Assembly: GCF_000699445.3 (NCBI RefSeq)
Contig: NC_067200.1
Coordinates: forward strand, 3,984,950 to 4,048,949
DNA length: 64,000 bases
Reading direction: 5' to 3'
Source: Schistosoma haematobium
Taxonomy: Eukaryota; Platyhelminthes; Trematoda; Strigeidida; Schistosomatidae
How positions within the stretch are numbered: the stretch's first letter is position 1; each line of letters opens with the position of its first letter. A program made the translations under genes and the position numbers. The notes under the pieces were generated by a model. The model saw nothing but the letters and a program-made list of their open reading frames with translations. It was not told where the DNA came from and made no database searches. Positions 1-13,639 of the stretch are shown here, one piece after another.

Positions 1-143
1 GTCTTACTACCTATACCACTATGAGATTTGGATCGACAATTGTATCTTTATGCTAATGGGGGTATGGTAACTCGAACTGATGTACGTACGTACGTGCGTA
101 CGAAGTTCTACGTTGTTACTGACTGACTGACTGACTGACTAAC
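1..143 (+). mobile_element. LINE 3' end with (ACTG)n tail
   Basis: The 3' untranslated end of a non-LTR retrotransposon. It matches the stretches at 20940-21060 and 58020-58152, including the segment about a fixed spacing before a GACT/ACTG microsatellite tail at about 118-141. Only the 3' end lies in the window. A GTAC-rich microsatellite sits at about 83-104. Confidence 0.55.
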
Positions 144-464
144 TGAATATCTGTTGGACCTAGATCAAATATTACAATTTCATTTTAAATATACGAAATT
201 AATACGCCTCATAAAATGTAGTGGATAGGATAGTATAAAATAGGATAGGATAGATAAACATGATATATTCAACGTACGTTTACAATTTGTTATTGCCATT
301 TCTACCTTAGATTTTCTCTCTTCTAAATTATCTGTAAACATAGTGAAATGGATAATTCTCAACCATCCATATGAATGGTGATTTTTTGAAATTTTTTCAA
401 AAATAAATTCAGTTTTTATGTAAATATAATCCACTTTCATTGACGTAATTATGACAAGCTACTA

Positions 465-655
465 CCGCAGAATGCCGGCTCGGTTTCCAATCAGTTAAGC
501 GTCTGGCGCGAGTCTAATTGGTCTTGGGTTTGATCCTCACGGTGTTCGCAATCGTGGATGCGCACTGTTGAAGAGTCCCGTACTAGAACGAAACGACTGT
601 CCAGTGCTTCCACGTTTTCCATGGTTGTCTAGCTTCAATTGACTCATAATTTCAA
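465..655 (+). mobile_element. SINE family A, degenerate copy
   Basis: A tRNA-like SINE fragment with the family A landmarks: a GGTTTGATCC-like B box, then a decayed hammerhead region near 560-607. The ribozyme core reads TTGAAGA instead of CTGANGA, so this copy should be inactive. It ends in the usual stretch leading to CTCATGATTTCAA-like sequence. Confidence 0.6.
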
Positions 656-1660
656 TCAGTGAAATTTTTCTAACTTTTTGTACGTTATTGTCTGGTTTGT
701 CATCTATTTATTTACACTAATCTGAAATCAGAAACCAGATCGGAATTGAGAATAAATCGTGTAGTTTTCCAGTTGACTTGTCTTCTCTCACTCGCGTGCT
801 TTTCAGTCAGTCAGGTGATAGAATAGTTCACGTCTCTCTACTCCAAGCAATTGGTCTTACTTCAAACTCATACATACTGGCCTCATGGTTAAGCCAGTCA
901 ATCTATCGCATTAAGGTTTTAATCTAGATTAGACAAGTTATCCTCTGCACAAAAGTAGGTAGACAGATCAAGGATATAACAATTTTGTTTAGTTAAGGTG
1001 CCCAATCCTATTCACGTGTAAATTATTGACCACATGTACTAGTCTTCAAGAAAAGAGAATAGTGTTGAATAACTGTAAATAATTACAATGATTTTGAGTG
1101 ATGAATTGCTTACAAAAATAAAAAATTGAGAGGAAGTTGTGCACTGATGCGATGGCTTATGAACAATGTTTTATCCAAGGTGGTCAGCCACTGGACAGAC
1201 GATAAAAACAGAGTAGACAACAGTTGTAGTCATCGTAATTTATTGATCGTGAATAATTATAGTGAAGGAGCAGAAAGGAAATTAAGAGATTATGGAAGAC
1301 GGAGAAGAATGTTAAGACCATGGTAAATGATGAATTGTACATAGTGTTTTTTGTTTTACACGAAGGTTATTTTTGAATTGATGAGAAACTATAGCCTCTT
1401 CTGTACATCAGTTCTCATTTGTGCTCATTTTGAACGAATTTCGCTGACTGTTTGAATGATTTCGAATGACAATTCCGGAACAGCATGACTCGATACCACC
1501 ACAATTGTTTTTCATCATTCAACAGCATCCTCTTCCATCACACAATACTAATTTAGGTGAATTGATTGAATACAAAGACGATTTTATATTCCATTCAAAT
1601 GGAATCGTCATAAAGAATATTATTTTTCGCTACAGTGTTTGTTTATTCTTATTTACAGAT
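656..1660. other. no gene recognised
   Basis: AT-rich sequence with short open frames only. None shows a recognisable domain or a convincing splice context. Confidence 0.5.
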
Positions 1661-1661
1661 T

Positions 1662-1826
1662 GAAATCATGAGTCAGTTGAAGCTAGACCACCATTGAAAA
1701 CCTGGAAGTACTGGACGGCCGTTTCGTCCTAGTATGGGATTCCTCAGCAGTGCGCATCCACGATCCCGCACCACGCGGGGCTCGAACCCAGGACCTACTG
1801 GCTTCGCGCGAGCACTTAACCCCTTC
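1662..1826 (-). mobile_element. SINE family A, antisense copy
   Basis: A partial SINE in reverse orientation. On the minus strand it runs through the B-box-like segment and the hammerhead region at about 1713-1762. It abuts a full-length plus-strand copy, so the two form a large inverted repeat of about 140-nt arms. Confidence 0.75.
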
Positions 1827-2235
1827 TGATAATAATCATCTGCTCACTAGTGACTGACTTCAAGAAATACTCCTGAGTTCTAGCGAGGAGCCGTTACCAG
1901 TGGAGTTCAACCAGGTCTGTTGTGAGATATCAGCTCACTGAAGACAATGGTATATGGTGGCGCAACTTCGTGGATTGGTTGAAGTTAGACATTAACACCG
2001 TTGGATGCTGGCTCAGTGGTCTAATGGTTAAGTGCTCGCGCGCGAAGCCAGTAGGTCCTGGATTCGAGCCCCGCGTGGTGCGGGATCGTGGATGCGCACT
2101 GCTGAGGAATCCCATACTAGGACGAAACGGCCGTCCAGTACTTCCAGGTTTTCAATGGTGGTCTAGCTTCAACTGACTCATGATTTCAGTCTGTAAAAAT
2201 TTCTAAAAATCTCCACAAACCCCTTCTGATATTCT
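1827..2235 (+). mobile_element. SINE family A, near full length
   Basis: The best guide to the length of this family, about 400 bp. A body of about 170 bp is followed by a tRNA-like module (A-box-like TCTAATGGTTAAGTG near 2019, B-box-like GATTCGAGCC near 2061). A hammerhead motif spans about 2095-2140, and the 3' end is the CTTCTGATA motif. The hammerhead core CTGAGGA is intact, but stem I and stem II each carry one mismatch. Confidence 0.75.
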
Positions 2236-4462
<2,227 letters not shown>

Positions 4463-4548
4463 TAACAAGTGTGTTTAATCAAATGATTTTGAATAACGCA
4501 ATCTACTTCTTGATATACCGTTGTAAGTAAAGGTGAGATTCATGAGGA

Positions 4549-4845
4549 GAATGATAAGATAGTGGTTGGAGGTAGTCAACATGAAACTCTGAACCTAAGT
4601 TTCATGCTACTTTGCATTCATCAACAAGGGCGTATCTGTAATCTTGATGGAATTGATACTCCCTGACGGACTCAATTCTCTGTCACGTACCTTCACAACC
4701 AGAGATGTCGAGTCACTTAGATTGGTGGTCACATTGTAACTTAAACAATAGGATTCGATTTACACTCAGAAAGACCTGATATACATGACATTGATCACTA
4801 CCTAGTGATCAATCAATAGTGAGTACAATCATAACCACTTATCAA
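4549..4845 (-). mobile_element. SINE family D copy
   Basis: A dispersed repeat also seen at 10480-10795, 24500-24935 and 29600-29975. Landmarks are a conserved GTAGTCAACATGAAACTCTG-like segment, a CTCCCTGACGGACTC segment resembling a tRNA B box on this strand, and a final TGATCAATCAAT block. Confidence 0.6.
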
Positions 4846-5225
4846 CTATAATCAAGTACAGTAAGTGAAATAAAGAGAATCCATTAACAAACGATGATAG
4901 AAATCAGAACATCATTAAAAATCAAATATAATGCCTATTTGATTGACGTTTCAATGTTCAACGATTGGTAATAATTTGGATGTATCTTTATTTAAACTAT
5001 TGATAATTGAATATTGATACGCTGATATAAACATTAATTATGTAATTTTAAATAATTCTGATAAGAATATATTCCTATCTTATTCCTTCTATTTTTTTGT
5101 TTTGAAATATGGATTTCATCACAAATATATATGCTTGCTTATATTTAAACACTTCATTAACTTAGGGGGCCTGGTTGAATATCTGGGCTATTTGATCCTG
5201 CCATCTAGATATTCTAACCAGTTTT

Positions 5226-5345
5226 ATAAGCAAACTTGGATAGTGGCTAGCAGTGGAATGCAAGACGTACATTTCGTTCTATTTGGGATTCGTCAGCTGA
5301 ATATTACTGCATCTCAGAGTTGATGTTCACTATGGGACTCTAGGA
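5226..5345 (-). mobile_element. SINE family C (Sm-alpha-like) fragment
   Basis: A partial, decayed copy in reverse orientation. It runs from the GTGGCTAGCAGTGGAAT arm through the ribozyme region to the GATGTTCACT segment. The hammerhead core is mutated. Confidence 0.6.
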
Positions 5346-5539
5346 TTCACCTAAAACAATACCAAGTGATTTCTAACTAGTTATTTGTTTCTTTGATTGT
5401 TTTAATAAATCATTATTGTCAATTAATTGCATAACCTATGCATGTGCGCTTGTGAGACGTTGACGACATTTTACTGTACAAGTTACAAAAAACCCTAATC
5501 AGAGACATCATAGTTGCTAGCAAAATGCATTGAAAAGAA

Positions 5540-5705
5540 TGAACATTATTCAGATGTTGATTCCTGAACTACTAACATCTAGCTGGAGACCAGTCAATAT
5601 TGATCGTCAAGATCAGCCACGAAATAAGAAATGGAAATTTGTCGTAATATTTTGTGCTGGGAATTATTCTATATTGTACTAAAAATATAATATTGAATAA
5701 AGTTA
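5540..5705 (+). repeat. dispersed repeat shared with 49617-49748
   Basis: A stretch of about 140 bp that recurs at 49617-49748 with scattered changes, both copies ending in TTGAATAAA. No coding capacity is evident. It may be a 3' end of an uncharacterised retroelement. Confidence 0.5.
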
Positions 5706-5756
5706 TATATTCATAGTTATGTAATATACCTTTGTAGGCCAGGGTACTTTTATATT

Positions 5757-6085
5757 GGTTTTCAAGAGAACCGGACACCATCCAAACTTTCACGTGACAA
5801 CCCAAACAGTAAAGCTCAATCCCATTTAACAAGAGAGCCAAACATCACTCAGTTTTAACGCAATCAGTACAGATCAGTCTTACTTGCAGGAGAGTCAGAC
5901 ACTACACAGGCTGAAAATTTGTAATCCATACAGTACGGCTCAAGTTCATCACCATGAGAACCAGATACTATTCACGCTTAAACTTTATAAACCGAACAGT
6001 ATATCTCAATCCTACTTCACAGGAGAACCAGACATCATATACGCTTCAACATTACAATCTAAACAATATAGCTCAATCCTGTGAT
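5757..6085 (+). repeat. degenerate tandem repeat, about 58-70 bp period
   Basis: About five diverged units can be read from recurring GAGAACCAGAC-like blocks at about 5767, 5832, 5890, 5960 and 6023. Each is followed at similar spacing by AACAGTATAGCTCAATCC-like blocks. No gene is supported. Confidence 0.6.
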
Positions 6086-6534
6086 GCAACCACACAGGTA
6101 TCCATCACTCTGATGAACCAATTGAATAAAACCAATGATAATAATAATAATAACTTACCATTTTGACTTGATGAATGGATCCAAAAGAGTAAGAAATGAA
6201 TATAAATGATAAAGGTGTAACACATATGTACTGAACTACTTCTCATTGTATTCTGTGTAATTATTTATCTATTCAGAATAGTTAATAATAGAAATTATAT
6301 AATATATAGATGTTTACTTAAATGATACTGATTCGTTGTTTTATTCTATATTATCATATACAAGAATTATCATTGACTGGTTCATTTCAAGAAGGAATTT
6401 ATTAACGGATCTTGTTTATTATGTAATAATTAGGTTAAAACAAGATAACTGAATCCAATGATCAGTCCAATGATTGATTAACCATATGAATTACAATTTA
6501 ATAGGTGATAAGATTAAATTAAAATGAATGAGTT
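6086..6534. other. no gene recognised
   Basis: AT-rich sequence with a short AAT-rich stretch near 6138. No feature is supported. Confidence 0.45.
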
Positions 6535-6535
6535 G

Positions 6536-6640
6536 AAATTATGAGTTAATTGATGCTAGACCATCATGGAAAACCTGAAAACACTGAATGGCCATTTCAT
6601 CCTTAGTGTAGGACTCTTCCGTGGCAGTGTGCAATGTACT
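6536..6640 (-). mobile_element. SINE family A fragment
   Basis: A truncated antisense copy immediately left of a plus-strand copy. It repeats the head-to-head arrangement seen at 1662-2235. Confidence 0.6.
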
Positions 6641-7045
6641 CACTAATGACTGACTTTAAGAGGTATTTCCTGGAATTCTAGTCAGAAACAGTGACCAATG
6701 TAGTTCAACCGGGTCTACTATGAGATAGTAACTCACTGAAGACAATGGTGGACGGTGGTGCAATTTCGTGGATTGGTTGAAGTTGGACATTAACACCGTT
6801 GGATACCGGCCGGCCCAGTGGTCTTATGGTTAAGCGTTCGCGCGCGAGACTGAGAGGTTCTGAGTTCGAGTCTCGTGGGGCGGGGCGGGGCGGTGCGGGA
6901 TAGTGAATGCACACCGCTGATGAGTCCCAGACTAGGACGAAAAAGCCATCCAGTGCTTCTAGATCTTCCATGGTGTTCTAGCTTCAACTGACCCATGATT
7001 TAAACCATTGAAATAACTAAAATCTCCACAAAGCCCCTTCTGATA
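6641..7045 (+). mobile_element. SINE family A, near full length
   Basis: A full-length-type copy with a tRNA-like module near 6818-6880 and a GC-rich patch at 6876-6898. The hammerhead-like region at about 6910-6957 keeps the CTGATGA core and stem II, but stem I no longer pairs and GAAA is followed by AA. Confidence 0.7.
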
Positions 7046-7224
7046 AAATGAATTACTTAAATCTATATTAATTAATAGTTTGATAGATTATTAGTTTAGA
7101 TGGTGGAATTCAATTGAGTCAAGTTTCTTAGTTATGAATGACTATTATAAATTTTGTACTTAGAATGTTCTTCTAGAAAGTTTGATATTCAGGAGATGTA
7201 TCGATATGTTTGTAATGAGGGTAG

Positions 7225-7740
7225 GTCTCTAAATACTTTAGTACGGCTGAAGGTGGGGCGAGTATACTTTCCTTCTCGAAATACTCTCACGTGTATACGT
7301 GTATACAACCTCTGCAAGTGAAGTCCTATTCACTGCCTTCTTGTGGCATTACTATTGTTTACGAAAGTGAGAGGACGAAAAGCGAATGCCTGATGCTTGG
7401 ACCGGCTTAATGGGTACACAAGATTGGAAAACACAGAATCCGAACCAATGGTGCACATGGGCTCCAGGATTCTGAAGGAATAAATGGCGTATAAACCTAT
7501 TGTTGTTTATCGGCTACCATGGGACTGCATCTCCCTACCTTACTCCATTGCTTTGTGGATCAGACCTTAAGGTCGAAAGGTCGGGGTGTGGCCCCCTAAG
7601 TAAACCACCTGTTTCGGTCTGGGCACCCGAGCAGTTTCACAGCTCACACACAGATCAAATGACTTGTGTGGTGCATATGTATTCGGTGCCCCTTAGTAAC
7701 AATATTTTTGTGATCAAATTAATAAAATAAATAAGTTAAT
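7225..7740 (+). mobile_element. dispersed repeat family B with (AATA)n tail
   Basis: A retroposon-like repeat of about 500 bp. Copies occur at 34170-34545 (-), 42745-42965 (-), 43160-43820 (+), 45295-45690 (-), 49295-49600 (-), 52755-53275 (+) and 55200-55675 (+). The plus orientation ends in an AATAAATAA-like tail, as expected of a non-LTR retroposon. No protein domain was recognised. Confidence 0.65.
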
Positions 7741-7998
7741 AAATGAACATTTAGTAATATCAAAGTTTGTAAAGGAAGAATTAATTCTTGAATACACAAG
7801 TTTTTATTCTACTTCACAAGTCAACTTTCGTTTTGTCAGTGAGTTGTAGTACCTTGAAGCAATACTTTGTTTAGCTTGACAGGAAACTACAATCAGTTTT
7901 AAGTTTGTCTTGGGAGAACAACAAAAGCTTAAGTGATCACTTTAGAATTTATTACTGAGATTTGCCACTAATTAGTTAAGGGAATCTAGTAATAAGAC

Positions 7999-8272
7999 AA
8001 ATATTGGCGAGACTATAATTTATGGACGAACCAATCACGTATAAGATAACAGGTCTCGAATTACGGTGAGAAATTCACTTATCCATTTGGTTAAATAGAG
8101 TTTTGGCATTATAGCTGATGTCTGTTCGTGATGAAAATCGTAAATAACAATTTCAATTCATCACACTGGTTTATAACCCTCATTTGGTCCTGGTTATCAT
8201 GTGGACATTCAAGGTCAATCTGGCATCGTTCAATGTTCTTCCATAAATTATAGTCTCACCCAAATATTTTAT
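7999..8272 (+). mobile_element. MITE-like element E
   Basis: A short element bounded by inverted ends: GCGAGACTATAATTTATGG on the left and the complement CCATAAATTATAGTCTCACC on the right. Related copies lie at 38781-39072 and 60055-60303, plus one split by an RTE insertion at 24955-25650. There is no coding sequence, so this is a non-autonomous inverted-repeat element of unknown parent. Confidence 0.65.
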
Positions 8273-9870
8273 AAAAAATGTATTCCTTGTTATATCCCAT
8301 CAGTACTATGATCTGATTCAAAGTCTACGTCGTATACATTTGTTCTTAATTCAAAGTGCTCATCTAAAGTTTGAATGAAGATGGGCTAAAAGCGTTCAAA
8401 TAATTGCTTGGCGTAAAATGAAAATCTTGTACAACAAGCATGTAAGATTACTACTGTGCATCAAGTCTCTTTATAAACGATCTTAAACAATATCCTAACT
8501 GCTGATAGTTCGTGAAATGGATAAGAAACTACTATACCATAGTTGATTCAAGTATCAAAGCTACTGTAAAGACAGGCAGACTCTTCCCAACATAAAACAG
8601 GCTGTGAATCGTTTCAGAAGTTGGTAAATTTCGCATATGTAGTCGATGGGTCTTTGTACCAAAATGTCTGTGCTCAAATAAATCGATAAATAATAATAAT
8701 GAGATCATAACGAAATCATGTTGTTTTCAAATGTGCATTCTTATTCAACGGAATGAAGCAAAATGATTGACCCTCCCTCGACATCAAGGTTCAAACAGTT
8801 TATATAAAAGCATTATATCTATTTATATTCATTCAACAGTACTGGGATTCTATTGTCAGTCACAAAACCCATAACGATGATTTCATTTCCTTCAACATGT
8901 ATTTATTCCTAGTTTCAAATCAATGAGATCTGGAAGAAGATCTTATCAACAGTTCACTGGGTTGGTGTGTACATGTTTTGACCATTCAGTTTTCATGTCT
9001 CTATGTTTCACTGACATTTACAACGTCACTGTCAATGAAGTTAATTCGTTAGATGCCAATTTCATCATTGATTCTTCTTCTTCTTCTTCTTCATCTTATC
9101 ATTGACTGTTAAATGTTGTCTATTTATGATTTCTCTCTCTGTTCGCCTCCAATGTTCATTTCAGCTACCAGATTATAAACGTAATGTAATCAGACTATGA
9201 GTGAATGATAACGACTCAAATTACAATATGAATACAGTTGAGTTGGTCTCTGCGTTGCAACAACCTTAACACTTATTAGCAAGTCGTGACACGTGAAATT
9301 ATCTATCGGAACTAATCAACAGTTCAGTTCATTCAAATCATAAATAATACTGTGGTATGTGCTACTCTTGTCGATAGATATAAGTAGTATGTATCACCAA
9401 TCGAAAGTAGAATGTCTGATAGCAGAGGGTTGATAAAATCGAAGAAACGAGAACGAGAACAAAGAGTGATTGGCTTGTAAAGGAAGGAACAACAGAGTGT
9501 GAGACAATGGATGGATATTTTACAAATGAAGCATTATAGTATGGTTCTAAGACTTTACCAAGATATTTTGATGTGTTAAATTAGTGTGCACATGGTTGCC
9601 CCCAACTGTGTTCTCGTTCACTATAGTACCACATAAGGTGATAAATGATCGAATATGAAAAGTGGATTTTCAGTTTGTTACAATATTAAATATGAATGTT
9701 CGACTACAGACAGAGACATGAATTGACTAAAATACACTGATTTCTTCTTGGTTCTGACATTGATATACATAAAATGAAGTTTCTGTATTGACTGAAAGAT
9801 TCTACGGAGAATACATCTTGATAACATGATATTCGATTAATACTCTTACTGTATTCGTTGAGATGATGGT
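8273..9870. other. no gene recognised
   Basis: Mostly AT-rich. Segments around 9340-9480 resemble, in reverse orientation, 28030-28130 and 37330-37430, so a further low-copy dispersed repeat is present. No gene is supported. Confidence 0.4.
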
Positions 9871-9892
9871 GAAGATTTGTAGTTCAGGCGGA

Positions 9893-10180
9893 TGATTTTG
9901 ATGGAGTTTTATTCTCTGAACTGGATGGTTTGGTCGTGCAGCTTTCATCGTTCTTCTGAACGACATCATCAGCACAAAGTTCAGTTAGCTGTGAAGTGTC
10001 CGAATTCCTCCGCATGTGGTTCACAGCCTGTCCTGCAGACCTCCATATTGATTGGTTCTTGTTGACCTGAAGTCCGAACACTACACTTCTACCTGGATTT
10101 TGTACTGATGATGTCGTTCAGAAGAGTGATGAAAGCACTATGATCAAACCATCGAGCTCAGAGAACAAAATTCAACCAAA
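9893..10180. mobile_element. palindromic Penelope-like element terminus
   Basis: The left half (9893-10070, minus) encodes a tail related to the C-terminal end of the Penelope-like element at 47571-49085. The right half (10073-10180, plus) is a second, shorter copy in the opposite orientation. This is a solo inverted-repeat terminus without RT. A CTGATGA...GAAA...ATC hammerhead-like core is visible at 10105-10145. Confidence 0.7.
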
Positions 10181-10479
10181 AACTGTATTCGTTGTTTAAT
10201 AATAAAAAGTAGTAAATTAGATTGTGAAAATTGTGTTTTTACGTCACTTAAAGGTCTTCCATAAATTATAGTTTCATCTTGTTCACCCCTATAATGCTCA
10301 CCTTTATTGATATGTACTATTTTGATGGTTGTGCTTACCGATGCTTGACTTCATTGATGGTGGGGTGTTTTTATGTTGTGTCCTTTTTAATTGTTCTTCA
10401 ACATCAATTTTTATTGCAAAAAACTAAAGATTACAATCAATAGAAACTAACTAATGACTAACCAGGGCTCACGGATTAA

Positions 10480-10795
10480 TTTGTATAGATTATATCAACA
10501 ACTGATTGATCACTGGGTGGTGATGAATGTCATACTTGTCAGGTCCTTCTTAATGCAGATCGAATCCTATCGATCGAGTTGTAATGTAGCTATTAGTCTA
10601 AGTGACTCGACATTGCGTGCACTATGTTGAGATAAGATGGTGGTTGGAGGTAGTCAATAGGAAACTATGGACCTAGGTTCCGTGCTACTTGGAACTCGTC
10701 AGTAAGGTGTACTTGTAATCTTGAGAAAAGTGATGCTACCTGACGGATTCGATCCCATGTCGGTCAGCCTCACTGTCAGAGCCGTTACTAATGAA
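10480..10795 (-). mobile_element. SINE family D copy
   Basis: It matches the family D consensus from the TGATCACTGGGTGGTGAT block to the ACGGATTCGATCCCATG segment, which resembles a tRNA B box on this strand. Confidence 0.6.
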
Positions 10796-10944
10796 CTATC
10801 TTCTATTGTTTAATTTAGTTATTCATTAGTATTTGCCAGACATTGACAGTATTTTCTATGAATTTATCTATACTTTTTTATAAATAGTTAATCGTTAATT
10901 TGGGACAATTAGACAATTTAAAAATAGAAGGGAAATAGACGAAT

Positions 10945-11150
10945 TATAAGCAAAGATGGATGGTAGCTAGCAGTGGAGTTCAGGAAACGCGTTTTGTCTT
11001 ATTTAGGAGTTGCCGCTGGATGCACCTGTGAACATCAACTCTGAGATGCAGGTACATCCAGTTGACGAGTCCCAACTATGACGAAGTGGTACGCGTCCTA
11101 AATTCCATCACTAGCCACCATCCATCTTTGCTTGTAATTCTTAATGTGAT
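10945..11150 (+). mobile_element. SINE family C copy with terminal inverted repeats
   Basis: Bounded by ATTATAAGCAAAGATGGATG on the left and its near complement on the right. A ribozyme region at about 11060-11100 keeps TGACGAGTCC, but stem II and the GAAA box are damaged. This copy is probably inactive. Confidence 0.7.
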
Positions 11151-12555
11151 GAATACAATAACAGATAAATTGTTCTAATCTATACCATAAATAGTTCAAA
11201 TTAATTGTCAGAAATGTATCACAATAACAAATGTTAAGATAGAAAGTCATTAAAACAACACACCAACAAAGAATTCTATAAGTAGATGTTATAACGCATG
11301 GCTTTCTATCTCTACTGGAATGTGACGTTAATTTAACTTAGAAGAATACCTACACTAAATGCCTTTCCAGTGTTTATTCTACAGGAATTTAACACAATTC
11401 AGATCAAACACACGTGACTCGCCTGACTAGAACATAAGCATATTTCCACAGCAAAAATGGACAACAACCACAGTAAGACAATGCATAACTGTTAGACTAT
11501 CTCTACAAGTCAGATTGAGCAAACAACTATTCATTATCATGTTCGCCCACACAGTAAACTATCAGCATTCAGTCAAGAACTTCGATGACCTCATTTCTTT
11601 CATTACTATTAACTTAAATTAGGTTATACAGAATGAAGATTATTTAGAATTAAAAACAATAACTAACTGTACACTATAGATTAAAATACTTAATATTGTA
11701 CCAACATTTCACTAATGATGGCCAAGTTGGTTACTTACTATTTACTACTACCAAATAGTATGCTTAAATATTTATCATAACGACAGATAAAGTGTTATAA
11801 TTGAAAAGGAATTTCTCTGTTTGATAAGATACAATGTTGATATTGTGTTGAACTATAGTCAGAACGATCATAGAAACTGAAACAAACTAAATTGCAATAG
11901 AAGGTTTATGGAGAAGTAGACAGAAGTAAACTAGATGGCTGTAAAGTAAAGAGAGAAAAGACACAAAAAGTCATGAGAAATTATAACTATGATAGAATAA
12001 GAGGTTGTAGAGGTATATTTTGTACATAATTACAGTCTGTCCAAATGTATGGTAAATGGTTCGATAAAACTGAAAAGATGAAATCTGTTTTAAGGAGCTT
12101 TCTACTAATCTTCTATATGACTTTATGTAATGAGTGCGTTCTGATCGGATGACCTATGTTTGATGAAAGAGCTTCTTGGTGAGGGGTTTCCGACTCTGTT
12201 CACCCAAACCAGATAATGCTCTTGAATTATTTTAAATAAAATATGCAAGAAATCTACAAGCACATTAGGCCAACCGGATCAACAAGTCCACGACTGTGTA
12301 GTTTGCTTAAAGTGAACCAACCTGAATTAACTCTTCAACCAATTCAAGATATATCCGAATCTACCTACCACTATATAACATAGAGGCTGGCAGATCCCTG
12401 GGATTCTGTAAGGATACGTATTTGTATCCGTTCTCCACATGAAACTTTCGAATTCATTGACTACATGAAAGAAGTAAATCGTAATGACAATTTAAAACAT
12501 GATTCATATGATCATGATTATGAACTGGCTAAACTCCACCTGAAGCTCTTCTAAG
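11151..12555. other. no gene recognised
   Basis: AT-rich sequence. No domain, clear repeat family or splice-supported exon was seen. Confidence 0.4.
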
Positions 12556-12559
12556 ATTA

Positions 12560-13620
12560 CTGCCGGTCCCAGGACCTGGTGATGGAGAAGGGTTGGGCAT
12601 GTAGTCAGTAATACCATCCCTTAGAAAACAACATTGCTAAAAATACGTCAACCAAAATAAATAAATTAAATCATTTAAACCCTGCCCTCTGAATTGAATG
12701 ATCTTCTTTCATAGCAGCTATAACGCCTCATAATGTAAGCTGAGATCCTTTGGAAGTCACGAAGCCGATGCCCCGTCTAACAACCAAAGCAACACTTTTT
12801 ATAGGTACATGGAATGTTCGGACAATTTGGGAGACCGAGTAGACTACTTGACGGTGCTCGAAATCGGTGAAACTCATTAGACTCAAGCTGGACAGAAAAG
12901 GCTAGATTTGGGAAAGATATTGTTGTACACATATTCAGGGAGTTGCTCTGATGCTGTCCAAACAAGCAAGAAATATACTTATTGGGTGGGAATCTCATGG
13001 ATCCAGGATCATCAAAGTATCTCTCAAAACAAAGAAGGAGCGAATCCCAGTAAATGTTATCCAGTGTTATCCATCTATCAATGATAGCAATGACGAGGAT
13101 AAAAATCAGTTCTATGAGAGGCTGCAATTGATCGTAGTGAAGTACTCATGAGATGATCTGACCACCCTGATAGGAGACCTAAGCGCAAAAGTCGGAATGG
13201 ACAACACCGGGTATGAAGATATCATAGGACGGCATGGACTAGGTAAAAGGAATGAGAACGACGAGAGATTTTCAAATTTATATGCATTCAAGCAAATGAT
13301 TATAGGCAGCACAATAATCCCACACAAACGCATGCATAAAGCTATATGAGTCACACCAGATCACAATACAGAGAACCAGACCGATCATATTTGCATCACT
13401 AAGACATTCAGAAGGTCAATGGAGGACATGAGAAACAAGAGAGGAGCTGACGTAGCTTCAGATCACCACCAACTGATGGTCGCCAAGATGAAACTGCCAA
13501 GATGAAAGAAGCACCGGACAACTGTGGAGACAGTATTACAAAGGTTCAATACAGCCTTCATTCAAAATACTGTCAAACTCAAAGAATTTAAGATAACTCT
13601 CAGCAATTGTTTTCAAGCGT
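12560..13620 (+). pseudogene. RTE-like LINE 5' UTR and endonuclease relic
   Basis: 12560-12775 matches the RTE 5' UTR units at 43641-43770 and 44987-45115. From about 12785 the translation shows the start of an apurinic-type endonuclease (GTWNVRT at about 12808). Several stops follow, then GDLSAKVGMDNTGYEDI and IGRHGLGKRN near 13168-13255, and DHICIT and ASDHH near 13385-13470. These are family-typical endonuclease motifs of RTE elements. Multiple stops and a frameshift disable it. It breaks off where a minus-strand RTE fragment begins. Confidence 0.8.
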
Positions 13621-13639
13621 TATAAGACCTACTCAAAGA

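Noticed and set aside
1126..1326. 66-codon open frame
   Set aside because: No similarity to known proteins, no splice signals, and length expected by chance.
2019..2080. tRNA-like A and B boxes in many places
   Set aside because: They belong to SINEs. None folds into a complete tRNA with a proper acceptor stem that I can see, so no tRNA gene is called.
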